64,000 bases of DNA from an uncultured Pontibacter sp. (lineage in GTDB: Bacteria > Bacteroidota > Bacteroidia > Cytophagales > Hymenobacteraceae): the NCBI RefSeq assembly GCF_947499215.1, contig NZ_CANMNI010000003.1, positions 744,001 to 808,000 on the forward strand, in the 5' to 3' direction. Shown here piece after piece: positions 44,233 through 52,772 of this stretch. Below the pieces are notes generated by a model. That model did not search any database. It was not told the DNA's origin and worked only from the letters and a program-made list of their open reading frames with translations. The position numbers and the translations under genes were made by a program. The number at the start of each line of letters is the position of its first letter. Within the stretch, counting starts at the first letter, position 1.

Positions 44233-45381
44233 TTAACTACCTTCCTCATCTCCTGCAGCGTCCTCTTCAGTTTCTCTGGCGATTTCTGGCAGTTCCTCTG
44301 TGAAAATATAGCCTTGTTTAACGGCGTGCTCGGCTGCTTCCAGCGTTTCTTTTACGAGCACCATTTCAACTTCTCCGGCTTCTTTAAATTCATCGAATAT
44401 GCTGACCACTTTGGTTGTGTGTTTTTCGATGTTCACATCCCGTATGTAAATGGCCATGATTCGGCCCGGATGGTTGCGAACTATCTCGGCATAAATCTCA
44501 GCATCCTGCTGACCGCTGTCACCCACCAGTATAAAATTTAGCTCCGGATAGGTAATTAGAATATTTTCGATCTCCTTATACTTATGGCTCATGTGGTCGG
44601 AGGCGCCCAGCTTGTTCTCGTCTATACCGAAGTCGCGGAGCAGGAGCGGCCCTTGCGGAATCTCATTGAGTTCGAGGAAATGGTAAAGCAGATCGTAAGT
44701 GTTCCAAGGGCTGCTCGAGACGTAAAAAAACGGGTTGTTGCGCTTGCCGTTGCGGCCTAGCTGGAGTGATTTGTAGAAAGACGCCACACCATGGAAAGGT
44801 ATGCGGGAGTGCGCGTTATTCAGTAGCACGTTACGTCCGGTTTGCAGCATATTGGTCGCACCCGTGCGCACGATGGTGTCGTCTATGTCGCTGATAATAC
44901 CATACTCGGCGTCTGGTGGTGGTACCAGCACATGCGCCTGCGTTTTTATGGGCCCCTCAAAATCAACTGGTGAATCTGTGAGCGTCACTTCTATGGTGTG
45001 CCAGATGTCGTCGAGTTGAAGAGGTTTTTCAGGCGCAAGATTCATCACAAAATACCCTTCCACATCAGTCGTAATCTCATGTTTCTGGTCTTCGAGGCAC
45101 AGCTCCACACGTGCACCGGGTATCTCGCGGCTGTTGAAACGTTTGTACATGTTCAGAAGATTCTCCCACATGGTGTCATTTTCCTCTGAAATTGCAATGC
45201 TTTTGTCAACCAGCACACGGCCTTTTACATAGAGGCGGGTAGGGGTGCCGTAGCTGCGGTAGGGTACAATGTGCAGCGGGCCGAAGAGGTTGAGTTTGCG
45301 CCGCAGATTAAACATCAGCGTGTCAAACTTCTCCTCTGTTTTAAGGACGGCTTTGGCGGCCGTGTTTTTTATTTTTTTCAT
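44233..45381 (-). CDS. App1-family phosphatidate phosphatase-like protein
   Basis: A 382-residue protein with the App1/DUF2183 catalytic core GIISDIDDTIVRTGATNM near residue 167 (DxDxT), then PFFYVSSSPWNTYDLL, LLLRDFGID, and ILVGDSGQQDAEIY for the final Asp. Residues 1-150 include a beta-rich part (RVLVDKSIAISEEND, GYFVMNLAPEKP) as in the family. The yeast relative dephosphorylates phosphatidic acid; here lipid phosphate substrates are likely but unproven. The acidic C-terminus ends EEDAAGDEEGS. Confidence 0.88.
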   Translation of the reverse strand: MKKIKNTAAKAVLKTEEKFDTLMFNLRRKLNLFGPLHIVPYRSYGTPTRLYVKGRVLVDKSIAISEENDTMWENLLNMYKRFNSREIPGARVELCLEDQKHEITTDVEGYFVMNLAPEKPLQLDDIWHTIEVTLTDSPVDFEGPIKTQAHVLVPPPDAEYGIISDIDDTIVRTGATNMLQTGRNVLLNNAHSRIPFHGVASFYKSLQLGRNGKRNNPFFYVSSSPWNTYDLLYHFLELNEIPQGPLLLRDFGIDENKLGASDHMSHKYKEIENILITYPELNFILVGDSGQQDAEIYAEIVRNHPGRIMAIYIRDVNIEKHTTKVVSIFDEFKEAGEVEMVLVKETLEAAEHAVKQGYIFTEELPEIARETEEDAAGDEEGS

Positions 45382-45407
45382 AGGGTTGTGGTATGGTTCG
45401 CAAACAC

Positions 45408-45433
45408 AAAGGCCTGCCTTTGGGCAGACCTTT
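45408..45433 (-). terminator. Probable terminator of the M48 peptidase copy 2
   Basis: AAAGGCCTGCC pairs with GGCAGACCTTT with one mismatch, directly downstream (minus strand) of the peptidase stop at 45439. Shorter than the other terminators in the window. Confidence 0.6.
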
Positions 45434-45438
45434 AGAGT

Positions 45439-46272
45439 TTATAGGTTCAGACTTCTTTTTAATTCATCATAATCGGTATTCGGAGCGTTGGCCGTAGCGC
45501 AGCCGCGCTGCTGGGCCTGTTGCTGTATGTTCTCGATACGGTTGTCTGGGTTAGGGTGCGTGCTTAGGAATTCCGGCGGGTTGCTGCCCTGCGCTTCTTC
45601 GTTCAGTTTTACGAAGAAGCCGGCCGCGCCGTCGCAGGCGTAGTAGTCAGTGCCGTCTAGGTAGAGCACAGAGGCATCATCCGCTTCGGTTTCGGCGCCG
45701 CGACTGAAGCGCAGACCAGCTAGCGTACCCGCCAACTGAGCGGCGATCTGCTGCAAGGCACCCGGGTTGTTTCCCAGTGCCACTGAAAGTAGCAGGGCGA
45801 TGCCATAGTCACGCTGCAGCTGCTGTATACTGTGGCGCTTGTCAGCGTGGGCTATTTCGTGGGCTATTACACCCGCAAAGTGATCTTCATCATCCAGAAA
45901 TTTCATCAGTCCGGTGTATACGTAGATGTATCCGCCCGGTGCAGCGAACGCGTTCAGCGTTTCCCGGTCATCGATAATCTTAACAGTCCACGCAAATTCA
46001 TTCCTATACTTGATCTCACCTGAGTTGAGCACGCGGTTTACGATGCGGTCAAGGTGGGTATAGGCTTTTTGCACATTGGCGTTGGAACTGTTGCGCTCGA
46101 GCAACTGACCCTGCGCACGAAAAGTGGAGTCTACCTGCTCCGAAACCTGCTGCCCAAGCCGGATGTCATCCTGAATCGAGAAGATGACGCCTTCGTTATC
46201 CTTGCAACTGCTAAAGACAAACACGCTGACAAGGATAAGCAGCCAGTGTGCTGAATTGTTGATATACTTCAT
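45439..46272 (-). CDS. M48 family metallopeptidase, copy 2
   Basis: A 277-residue exported lipoprotein (LVSVFVFSSC) with FAAPGGYIYVYTGLM near residue 108, the zinc site AHEIAHADKRHS near 138-149, and RGAETEADDASVLYLDGTDY near 190 for the third ligand. The C-terminus has STHPNPDNRIENIQQQA, typical of this group. It shares the general layout of the copy at 39116-39925 but is quite divergent, so it is an older paralogue. Confidence 0.9.
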   Translation of the reverse strand: MKYINNSAHWLLILVSVFVFSSCKDNEGVIFSIQDDIRLGQQVSEQVDSTFRAQGQLLERNSSNANVQKAYTHLDRIVNRVLNSGEIKYRNEFAWTVKIIDDRETLNAFAAPGGYIYVYTGLMKFLDDEDHFAGVIAHEIAHADKRHSIQQLQRDYGIALLLSVALGNNPGALQQIAAQLAGTLAGLRFSRGAETEADDASVLYLDGTDYYACDGAAGFFVKLNEEAQGSNPPEFLSTHPNPDNRIENIQQQAQQRGCATANAPNTDYDELKRSLNL

Positions 46273-46450
46273 AATGTGTGTTAGAATGATGACATGTTTT
46301 TAAGCGGTGCCAAGGTATAGCCTATAGGCCAAAACCGAGCGTTACGCCTAAAAAACTCAAGCTATTTAATTTTAGTATGCGCTTACGGATTAAAATTAGC
46401 CTTGGTTGGAAGGTAGATAGGGTTGGTGCTATTTAAAAATAATGCAAATA

Positions 46451-46479
46451 AAAAAGCCCCTGAATTTCAGGGGCTTTTT
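46451..46479 (-). terminator. Terminator of the M16 peptidase gene
   Basis: A 14-base stem AAAAAGCCCCTGAA / TTCAGGGGCTTTTT with a one-base perfect centre forms a tight hairpin just after the stop at 46496. Confidence 0.88.
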
Positions 46480-46495
46480 CCAAGTGTAGTATGGT

Positions 46496-49345
46496 CTATT
46501 TTACGGAGGAGGTACCTACGGGGTTGCCGTTAGTATCCAGCTCCACTACCTCATAACTCAGTTTCTGCAGTTCAGGTAGAACGGTTTTCTTATCGCCAAC
46601 CACCACAATATGCATTTTGTCAGCTGGCAGGTGTTTGGCTGCCAGTGCATCGATCTCCTGCTTCGTCATGTTGTTGAGGATCTGGGTCTGCTTGCTTACA
46701 TAATCTTTCTTCAGGTCGTATCGCAGAATGCGGCCCAAGAAGTTCGCCTTCTGACCCGGCGTTTCGTACTGACGCGCATCTGACTGACCGATGGAGTTCT
46801 TCATAAACTGCAGTTCTTCTTCTGTGATACCTTTGGTTCTGAAATCGTTGATCTCTTTCATGAACTCGACAACAGAAGCGGCAGTGGCATCGGCACGCAC
46901 GCCGGCAGAAGCCGTGTACGGACCAGCGAAGCGACTGCCACCGAAGCCTGAACGGGCACCATAGGTATAGCCTTTGTCTTCGCGCAGGTTCAGGTTGATG
47001 CGGCTGTTAAAGGCACCACCCAGCACGAAGTTCATCAGCGATGTTTTGTAGTACTCACCAGTCGCGTCATATGGAAGGGCCACATAGCCAATTCTGATCT
47101 CTGACTGCGCTGCGTCTGGCTTGTCTACGAAGTAGATTTTAGTGGCCGCTATGGCAGGCGCTTTCACGTCAGCAGGTACGGTCACGTTTTTCTTCTTCCA
47201 CTTCTTCAGAAAGTCCAGTTTACTAATAACATCCTTCTCGTTGATATCGCCCACGATCACTAGCTCAGCTCCTGTAGGCGTGTAGTTTGCAGTATAGAAC
47301 TGCTTCACATCGTCCAAGGTGATACTGCTTACTGACTCCGTAGTACCGGAAGTTGGGATAGCCATGATGTGGTTATCACCATAAAGCAGTTTGTTGTACA
47401 CGCTGCTGGCAATAGCCGTTGGTTGTGTCGATTGGTTGGCTATACCTTCCAGCTGCTGTTTCTTCAAACGCTCGAAATCATCCTGCGCGAACTTCGGACG
47501 GAACAGGCGCTCTTCAAGCAGCACGAGTGTTTTGTCTAGATTCTTCTTCAGTGACTGCACCGTTACGTACGTGTCTTCCGTACCAGAGCCGATGCGGATA
47601 GAGCTGCCCAGCTTGTCGAGCTCGCTTGTGAAAGCTTCAGAAGTGTAGTTCTCTGTGTCCTCGTTGAGCAATGATGCTGTAAGCGACGCAATACCTGCCT
47701 TGCTAGGGTTGTTGGCCAGCAAACGGTGACCACCCGGTATCGTCAACTGTAGGGTAACAGTTGGAATCTCGTCAGACTTGGTACCGATTACCTTCATACC
47801 ATTCTTAAACTTCGAGGTATAGAAGTTCGGTACGCTAACGGCTTTGGCCTGACCTGAAACAGGGCGCTTGCTACGGTCGAAGGTATCAACGGCTTTGGTA
47901 TATGCAAGTCCGCTGTATTCCTGAGGTTGCGCTACGGAGGTGTTAGTGTCTACCGTATAGTTGTCGGCCTTCGCAATCATTTCAGACTTGCCTTTCGGCA
48001 CTACGCTCAGGATAACCGCGCTTTTACCTTTAATGTACTGGTTGTACACGCGCATTACATCGGCCTTGGTAACCGCGTTGATACGACGTATTTCTTCCTG
48101 TAGGTAATTCGGGTTGTTGCGGAAGGTTTCGTACGCGGCCAGTTGCGACACTTTGCCACTCACACTTGCCATTCTGTTCACAAGGCTTGATTCGGCAGAA
48201 GCCTTGTAGCGCTGCAGGTCTTCATCAGTAACGCCACGTGTTTCAAACTCTGCAATTGACTTACGAAGCATTTCTTCCATCTGCGCCAAGTTGTTGTTCG
48301 GGTACGTCATCACTGTGATGCCAAACTCACCCGCCAATTCAGATGTGGAGTTAGATGCTGAAGCCTGAAGTGCTTTCTGATCTTTTACAAAGTTTTTATA
48401 GAAGATAGAGTTTTTGCCCTGACCAAGTATCTCAGCTAGTACATCCAGTGCGTGTTCGTCTTTGTGACCCGCTTCCGGAACAGGGAAGGTCATGCGCAGC
48501 ATCGGGAAGCGCACGTTATCTTCATATGAAATGTAGCGGTCTTTGTCTAAGGCCGTTGCCATCGGCTTCATGTCTTCCACGGCTGGGCCGACAGGTATAG
48601 AACCGAAATATTTCTCTACCAGTTTTACCACTTCAGCAGGGTTCACATCACCACCAACAGTTACGGTAGCGTTGTTAGGACCATACCAGCGTAGGAAGAA
48701 GTTCTTCAGGTCCTCAACGTTTACACGGTTCAGGTCTTCGATGTAACCAATCGTTGTCCAAGAGTATGGGTGACCGTGCGGGTACAGGTGTTGCGATGTT
48801 TTCTCATACACAAGACCATAAGGACGGTTGTCGTAGTTCTGACCACGCTCGTTCTTCACGGTTTCGCGCTGAACCTCAAACTTCTTCTGGGTTACGGCGT
48901 CGAGGAGGAAGCCCATGCGGTCAGCCTCCAGCCAAAGGGCGGTTTCCAGCTGGTTGCTAGGTACTGTCTCGAAGTAGTTGGTGCGGTCGCGGTTGGTGGT
49001 ACCGTTCAGCGTACCACCGGCATCCGATACGATTTTGAAGTGCTCTTCATCGGCCACGTTGTCGGAGCCTTGGAACATCATGTGCTCAAAGAAGTGCGCG
49101 AAGCCAGACTTGCCAACTTCTTCGCGGGCCGAGCCCACGTGGTAGGTCACGTCCACATGCACCACCGGGTCGGAGTGATCCTCGTGCACGATCAGGGTGA
49201 GGCCATTGGCCAGTTTATATTTTTCGTAAGGTATAACCAGCTCATCGCTTTTCTTGGTTACCTTCTCCACGAGTTTTGTCTGCGCCTCGGCTGCACTGAC
49301 CACACTGGCCGTAAGCACGATACTCAAACCGATTTTCTGTAGCAT
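46496..49345 (-). CDS. M16 family zinc peptidase (insulinase/pitrilysin-like)
   Basis: ATG at 49345 gives 949 residues with a signal peptide (MLQKIGLSIVLTASVVSAAEA). The first M16 domain has the inverted zinc motif HFFEH in SGFAHFFEHMMFQGS near residue 78, with the distant Glu in the ETVKNERGQNYDN stretch near 150. The second half repeats the fold without HxxEH but keeps the YGARSGFGGSRFAG-type R/Y region, as in two-domain M16 enzymes. It would degrade peptides in the periplasm. An upstream ATG at 49399 would lose the signal. Confidence 0.92.
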   Translation of the reverse strand: MLQKIGLSIVLTASVVSAAEAQTKLVEKVTKKSDELVIPYEKYKLANGLTLIVHEDHSDPVVHVDVTYHVGSAREEVGKSGFAHFFEHMMFQGSDNVADEEHFKIVSDAGGTLNGTTNRDRTNYFETVPSNQLETALWLEADRMGFLLDAVTQKKFEVQRETVKNERGQNYDNRPYGLVYEKTSQHLYPHGHPYSWTTIGYIEDLNRVNVEDLKNFFLRWYGPNNATVTVGGDVNPAEVVKLVEKYFGSIPVGPAVEDMKPMATALDKDRYISYEDNVRFPMLRMTFPVPEAGHKDEHALDVLAEILGQGKNSIFYKNFVKDQKALQASASNSTSELAGEFGITVMTYPNNNLAQMEEMLRKSIAEFETRGVTDEDLQRYKASAESSLVNRMASVSGKVSQLAAYETFRNNPNYLQEEIRRINAVTKADVMRVYNQYIKGKSAVILSVVPKGKSEMIAKADNYTVDTNTSVAQPQEYSGLAYTKAVDTFDRSKRPVSGQAKAVSVPNFYTSKFKNGMKVIGTKSDEIPTVTLQLTIPGGHRLLANNPSKAGIASLTASLLNEDTENYTSEAFTSELDKLGSSIRIGSGTEDTYVTVQSLKKNLDKTLVLLEERLFRPKFAQDDFERLKKQQLEGIANQSTQPTAIASSVYNKLLYGDNHIMAIPTSGTTESVSSITLDDVKQFYTANYTPTGAELVIVGDINEKDVISKLDFLKKWKKKNVTVPADVKAPAIAATKIYFVDKPDAAQSEIRIGYVALPYDATGEYYKTSLMNFVLGGAFNSRINLNLREDKGYTYGARSGFGGSRFAGPYTASAGVRADATAASVVEFMKEINDFRTKGITEEELQFMKNSIGQSDARQYETPGQKANFLGRILRYDLKKDYVSKQTQILNNMTKQEIDALAAKHLPADKMHIVVVGDKKTVLPELQKLSYEVVELDTNGNPVGTSSVK

Positions 49346-49435
49346 GTTAAATTGTTTTAGGTGAACGATTGGTCTTGTGTTAGGACCAATATAACACATA
49401 AAGGTTTAATGCTATAGAAAAATATAGACGAACGC

Positions 49436-49846
49436 CTATTTTGTCTCGGCAAACACTTGTTTAGCGAACATAACCGATACGGCCAGTGTCAAAAGAGCCA
49501 CGACCAGCATGGCGGTGGTGAGCAGGAAAGCCATGCCTGCGGTCTGGGTGGTATTGGGCTCTGGAGCCTCCTGTACCATTTCGAGTAGGCGGATAAAATA
49601 GGTGCCGGAGCGCCAGCCAAGAAGCAATGTCAGCAGACCAGCCTCGGCGGTACCCAGCATAAACCCCCAGCGCTTGCGCTGGTTCAGGAAGTGTCCTGCA
49701 ATGAGCGCCAGCAAGCCACCGGCTATACCTGTGATGAGCGCGGTTTGAGCCTGTTCGCCGGCCACGTCAACGGCCACGGCGCCACAGCCTAGCATGAACA
49801 CGCCAAAGAAAGCGTAGAGGTAAGAAATCTGTTTATGGATGGTCAT
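49436..49846 (-). CDS. Four-helix membrane protein of unknown function
   Basis: ATG at 49846 (MTIHKQISYLYAFFGVF) gives 136 residues with four hydrophobic helices: 9-25, 38-55, 65-80 and 107-128, separated by short loops (LNQRKRWGF, MVQEAPEPNTTQ). The pattern is TMEM14-like at best. The open frame reaches 49903, but a promoter element at 49868-49875 makes the shorter form likely. Family not recognised. Confidence 0.65.
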   Translation of the reverse strand: MTIHKQISYLYAFFGVFMLGCGAVAVDVAGEQAQTALITGIAGGLLALIAGHFLNQRKRWGFMLGTAEAGLLTLLLGWRSGTYFIRLLEMVQEAPEPNTTQTAGMAFLLTTAMLVVALLTLAVSVMFAKQVFAETK

Positions 49847-49867
49847 TTGAGTATCTTTTTTCGGGAA

Positions 49868-49875
49868 CAAATATA
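49868..49875 (-). promoter_or_regulatory. Promoter -7 element for the four-helix membrane protein
   Basis: Minus strand TATATTTG, matching TAnnTTTG, 22 bases upstream of ATG 49846. A TTTG lies 25 bases further upstream, slightly beyond the usual spacer. Confidence 0.5.
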
Positions 49876-49986
49876 GCGGTAATTGTTGAACAGGTATAAC
49901 CAAATGCCCATAGCAGCCTGCTCAGCGAAGAACTTTTGCATCGGTTTAAAGTATTATGGGCAGGAGGTGCCTAATCGCCTCAACAG

Positions 49987-51054
49987 ATGACCAAAGAAGA
50001 ACTACATACTTTACATAAAGATCCGGCCCTTTCGGCAGAGTGGGCAGGTCTGCGCTATACCTCGGACGAAAAGCCGGGGCTGTCCCGCAAAAAAGCCGGC
50101 ACAGGTTTCTACTACCTCAACCACAGAGGCGAGAAAGTAACAGATGACAAAACACTGGAGCGCATAAAAAAATTGGTGATACCCCCGGCATGGACCGAGG
50201 TCTGGATATCAAACACGGCCCGCGGTCACTTGCAGGCCACCGGACGGGACGAAAAAGGGCGCAAGCAGTACATTTACCACCCCGAATGGCAAAACGCCCG
50301 CAATCTGACCAAATTCGGGCGAATGATCACGTTCGGCAAATCGCTGCCTGCCCTCCGGGAACAGATCCAGAAAGACATACAGTCCCGCCAACTAAATAAG
50401 CGCAAGGTGACGGCACTGGTGCTGTCCATCTTGGACAACGCCCTGATCCGGATCGGAAATCGTGCCTACGCCAAGTCTAACAAATCGTACGGGCTCACGA
50501 CGCTGCGCGACCGACATGTGACGTTTAACGGCAGCACGGTGACTTTCTCGTTTGTGGGCAAAAAAGGAGTGGAGCAGAAGATCGACCTCAAAGACCGCCG
50601 ATTGGCGCAGTTGGTTAAGAAATGCAAAGACATACCGGGCTACGACCTGTTCCAGTATTACGACGAGGACGGCGAGCGTCAGACACTGGAGTCTGGGGAC
50701 GTGAACGAATACCTCCGCGAGGCAACGGCCCATGACTTCTCAGCCAAGGATTTCAGGACATGGGGCGGCACCGTGCGCATGGTGGAGTGCTTGGAGCTGG
50801 TGATTGACGAAGAGCCAGAATTGGAAAAGGAGAAGAGCATAAAAGAAGCCGTGAAGCTGGTGGCACACGGACTCGGCAACACCCCGACAGTGTGCAGTAA
50901 ATATTACATTCATCCGGAGGTGATCAACCTGTTCCGAGAAGACAAACTTCTGACTTACCTCAAAAAGCACGACCCCAGCAAGACCAAAAACGAATACATG
51001 AGCGGCATGGAAGAGTTCGTTCTGAAAATGCTGGAGAAAAGCCTGAAGAGTTGA
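49987..51054 (+). CDS. DNA topoisomerase IB
   Basis: A 355-residue bacterial type IB topoisomerase that relaxes supercoils through a 3'-phosphotyrosine. It has the N-terminal domain (IPPAWTEVWISNTARGHLQATGRDEKGRKQYIYHPEW), then the tyrosine-recombinase-like catalytic domain with YGLTTLRDRHV, FVGKKG, FRTWGGTVR and the active-site Tyr in SKYYIHPEV (Tyr306 or 307). The length is typical for the pox-like bacterial group. It is convergent with the following gene across a perfect palindrome. Confidence 0.93.
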   Translation: MTKEELHTLHKDPALSAEWAGLRYTSDEKPGLSRKKAGTGFYYLNHRGEKVTDDKTLERIKKLVIPPAWTEVWISNTARGHLQATGRDEKGRKQYIYHPEWQNARNLTKFGRMITFGKSLPALREQIQKDIQSRQLNKRKVTALVLSILDNALIRIGNRAYAKSNKSYGLTTLRDRHVTFNGSTVTFSFVGKKGVEQKIDLKDRRLAQLVKKCKDIPGYDLFQYYDEDGERQTLESGDVNEYLREATAHDFSAKDFRTWGGTVRMVECLELVIDEEPELEKEKSIKEAVKLVAHGLGNTPTVCSKYYIHPEVINLFREDKLLTYLKKHDPSKTKNEYMSGMEEFVLKMLEKSLKS

Positions 51055-51075
51055 GGAGTTAAAGAGTTCGGATTT

Positions 51076-51103
51076 GTAGGGACAGGTCGCGACCTGTCCC
51101 TAC
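51076..51103. repeat. Perfect 28-base palindrome between convergent genes
   Basis: GTAGGGACAGGTCG followed at once by its exact complement. It lies between topoisomerase IB and the kinase-like lipoprotein gene and may end transcription of both. A related copy is at 23438-23457 inside the metal transporter operon, so it belongs to a dispersed repeat family. Confidence 0.8.
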
Positions 51104-51126
51104 AGTTTTATACCACAAACTCATTT

Positions 51127-52725
51127 CTAATTTCCTTCCCGATCATAGGCGTGCACCCGCACATCTCTTGTGGTGAGGTCTTTGGCCTCGGTACCAAATT
51201 CGATCTCATTGCCGCGCTCAGTGTCGTAGATGTGAGTCATTTTACGCCAGCCTTTTACGGTGGACTTGTCAGTAATTTCGTCCTCACCGAGGCCGCCGTA
51301 TACCTCTACCAGTATACCTTCGGCCACATCACCTTCTATTAAGAAGGTGTCATCGCCACTGAGGCCGTGCAGCGTGATCTTCTCAGTTTCATTGGTATAA
51401 AACCTTCTGTGATAGAGCACCTTTTCAGGTATGCCGTTTTGAGCAGGTCGGCTAAGAGTCACTTCGGTTTGTTCATTATCCAACCTGCGAACATGAAATT
51501 TGTCTTTCTGGTCGGTGCCGGCAATGGTTACTTCCTTGGCCAGAATCTCATACATTTCTTCTGCCACGTCCGGCAATTGATCTCGGCGGTTTTTCAGGCT
51601 CTGAATGGTGCTTTCCCCTTTTAAAGTATAGATAGGAGGGGGCAGGTTCCTGACGGCCTTTTCGATCACTTCATCCGTTATCTTTTTTTGTAAATCATTG
51701 GCAATCGCTACCCATTCCCTGCGGGTCAGTTCGTGAAGCAGACGCTCATCTATAAATTCTGCGTTGATCATTAGGGCTTTCACGTCTTTTATCTTCGGAC
51801 CAAAAGAGTTGAACTTGCGGACCATCAGTTTACTGGTGGCGAGGAAGGGTATAGCACCGTCGTTCATTTTGAGGAAGACCTGATCGCGGTCCTTGGGAAT
51901 AGGCACGTACTGAACATCCGGTCCGTTTTGGTAAGCAGCCCAATCCCACTGTCCCTTGTGGCGATCCCAGTCACCGACGAGTACATCCAAAAGCCGGGCG
52001 CGGGCAAAGGCCCTTTGATTAAAATGGTGGGTATTGGTTTCGTAGCGATTTCTCAAAGCGTCCTCTGAGTCTTCAAATCCCCTTATGCTTCCAAACATGC
52101 TGAGTGTGTCTTCCAGCCCTTTAAATTTCTCTTCGAGCATGTATACCTTTCCCTGCACGGCTTCAGCGTGCTCCCCAAAGGAGGTATCATTTTTTGGAAC
52201 ATAGTACAGAATGGGGGAGGTATGGAAAACGCCTGAGGCACTGGCTAGGTCAGGTATAACCACGGCCCCATAAGGATTGGCAGACGAGATTTGATCGCGG
52301 AGGATGTTTGTAACAAAAGTTGGTCGCCAGAATTTGGCCAGCACCAGCACCGGGTCTTTGTCGATGGAACGGAAAGCGTAAATGCGGCCGAGGCTGTCTT
52401 GTAGTTGGAAACTACTCGTCTGGTAGCCGCCGCCTTTTTTCACCACTTCCATACCGCCGTTCACCTTCGCCACATCAAAAACAGGGAGTTTGACGGGTGT
52501 GCTCCAGCTGTCGCGGTGGTGGTTTCCCCAAAAGAGGCGGTGGAACCAGCTGCGGTCGTAGTGGCGACCTGCGACAGCCCACACGCTGTCGGTGCCAGCC
52601 GGGGGTAGGTCATACTCCCCCGGCTGGACCAATGCGTCATTCTGGTAAAAATTATCGTCAGCGCAACTGCTCAGCACCAATACAAGTGCAAACAGCAACG
52701 CAGTTCTAAAGTATAGGTGCTGCAT
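51127..52725 (-). CDS. Lipoprotein with an atypical kinase-like core
   Basis: ATG at 52725 gives 532 residues with a lipoprotein signal (LVLVLSSC). The central part contains LLDVLVGDWDRHKGQWDW followed by PIPKDRDQVFLK, a pairing reminiscent of the catalytic GDxDRH and metal-binding Asp of HipA/FAM20/PI-kinase-like folds. An N-lobe-like segment (RIYAFRSIDKDP, VTNILRDQISSANPYGAVV) precedes it. The C-terminal 130 residues are beta-rich (ITLHGLSGDDTFLIEGDV, EVYGGLGEDEITDKS). I recall the same core within larger Bacteroidota envelope proteins. Enzymatic activity is inference. It lies 47 bases downstream of pgi. Confidence 0.6.
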   Translation of the reverse strand: MQHLYFRTALLFALVLVLSSCADDNFYQNDALVQPGEYDLPPAGTDSVWAVAGRHYDRSWFHRLFWGNHHRDSWSTPVKLPVFDVAKVNGGMEVVKKGGGYQTSSFQLQDSLGRIYAFRSIDKDPVLVLAKFWRPTFVTNILRDQISSANPYGAVVIPDLASASGVFHTSPILYYVPKNDTSFGEHAEAVQGKVYMLEEKFKGLEDTLSMFGSIRGFEDSEDALRNRYETNTHHFNQRAFARARLLDVLVGDWDRHKGQWDWAAYQNGPDVQYVPIPKDRDQVFLKMNDGAIPFLATSKLMVRKFNSFGPKIKDVKALMINAEFIDERLLHELTRREWVAIANDLQKKITDEVIEKAVRNLPPPIYTLKGESTIQSLKNRRDQLPDVAEEMYEILAKEVTIAGTDQKDKFHVRRLDNEQTEVTLSRPAQNGIPEKVLYHRRFYTNETEKITLHGLSGDDTFLIEGDVAEGILVEVYGGLGEDEITDKSTVKGWRKMTHIYDTERGNEIEFGTEAKDLTTRDVRVHAYDREGN

Positions 52726-52772
52726 AAGGTGAAAATACACTCCTTTAACGCAGACAGCCTGCAAGGTTTTCG

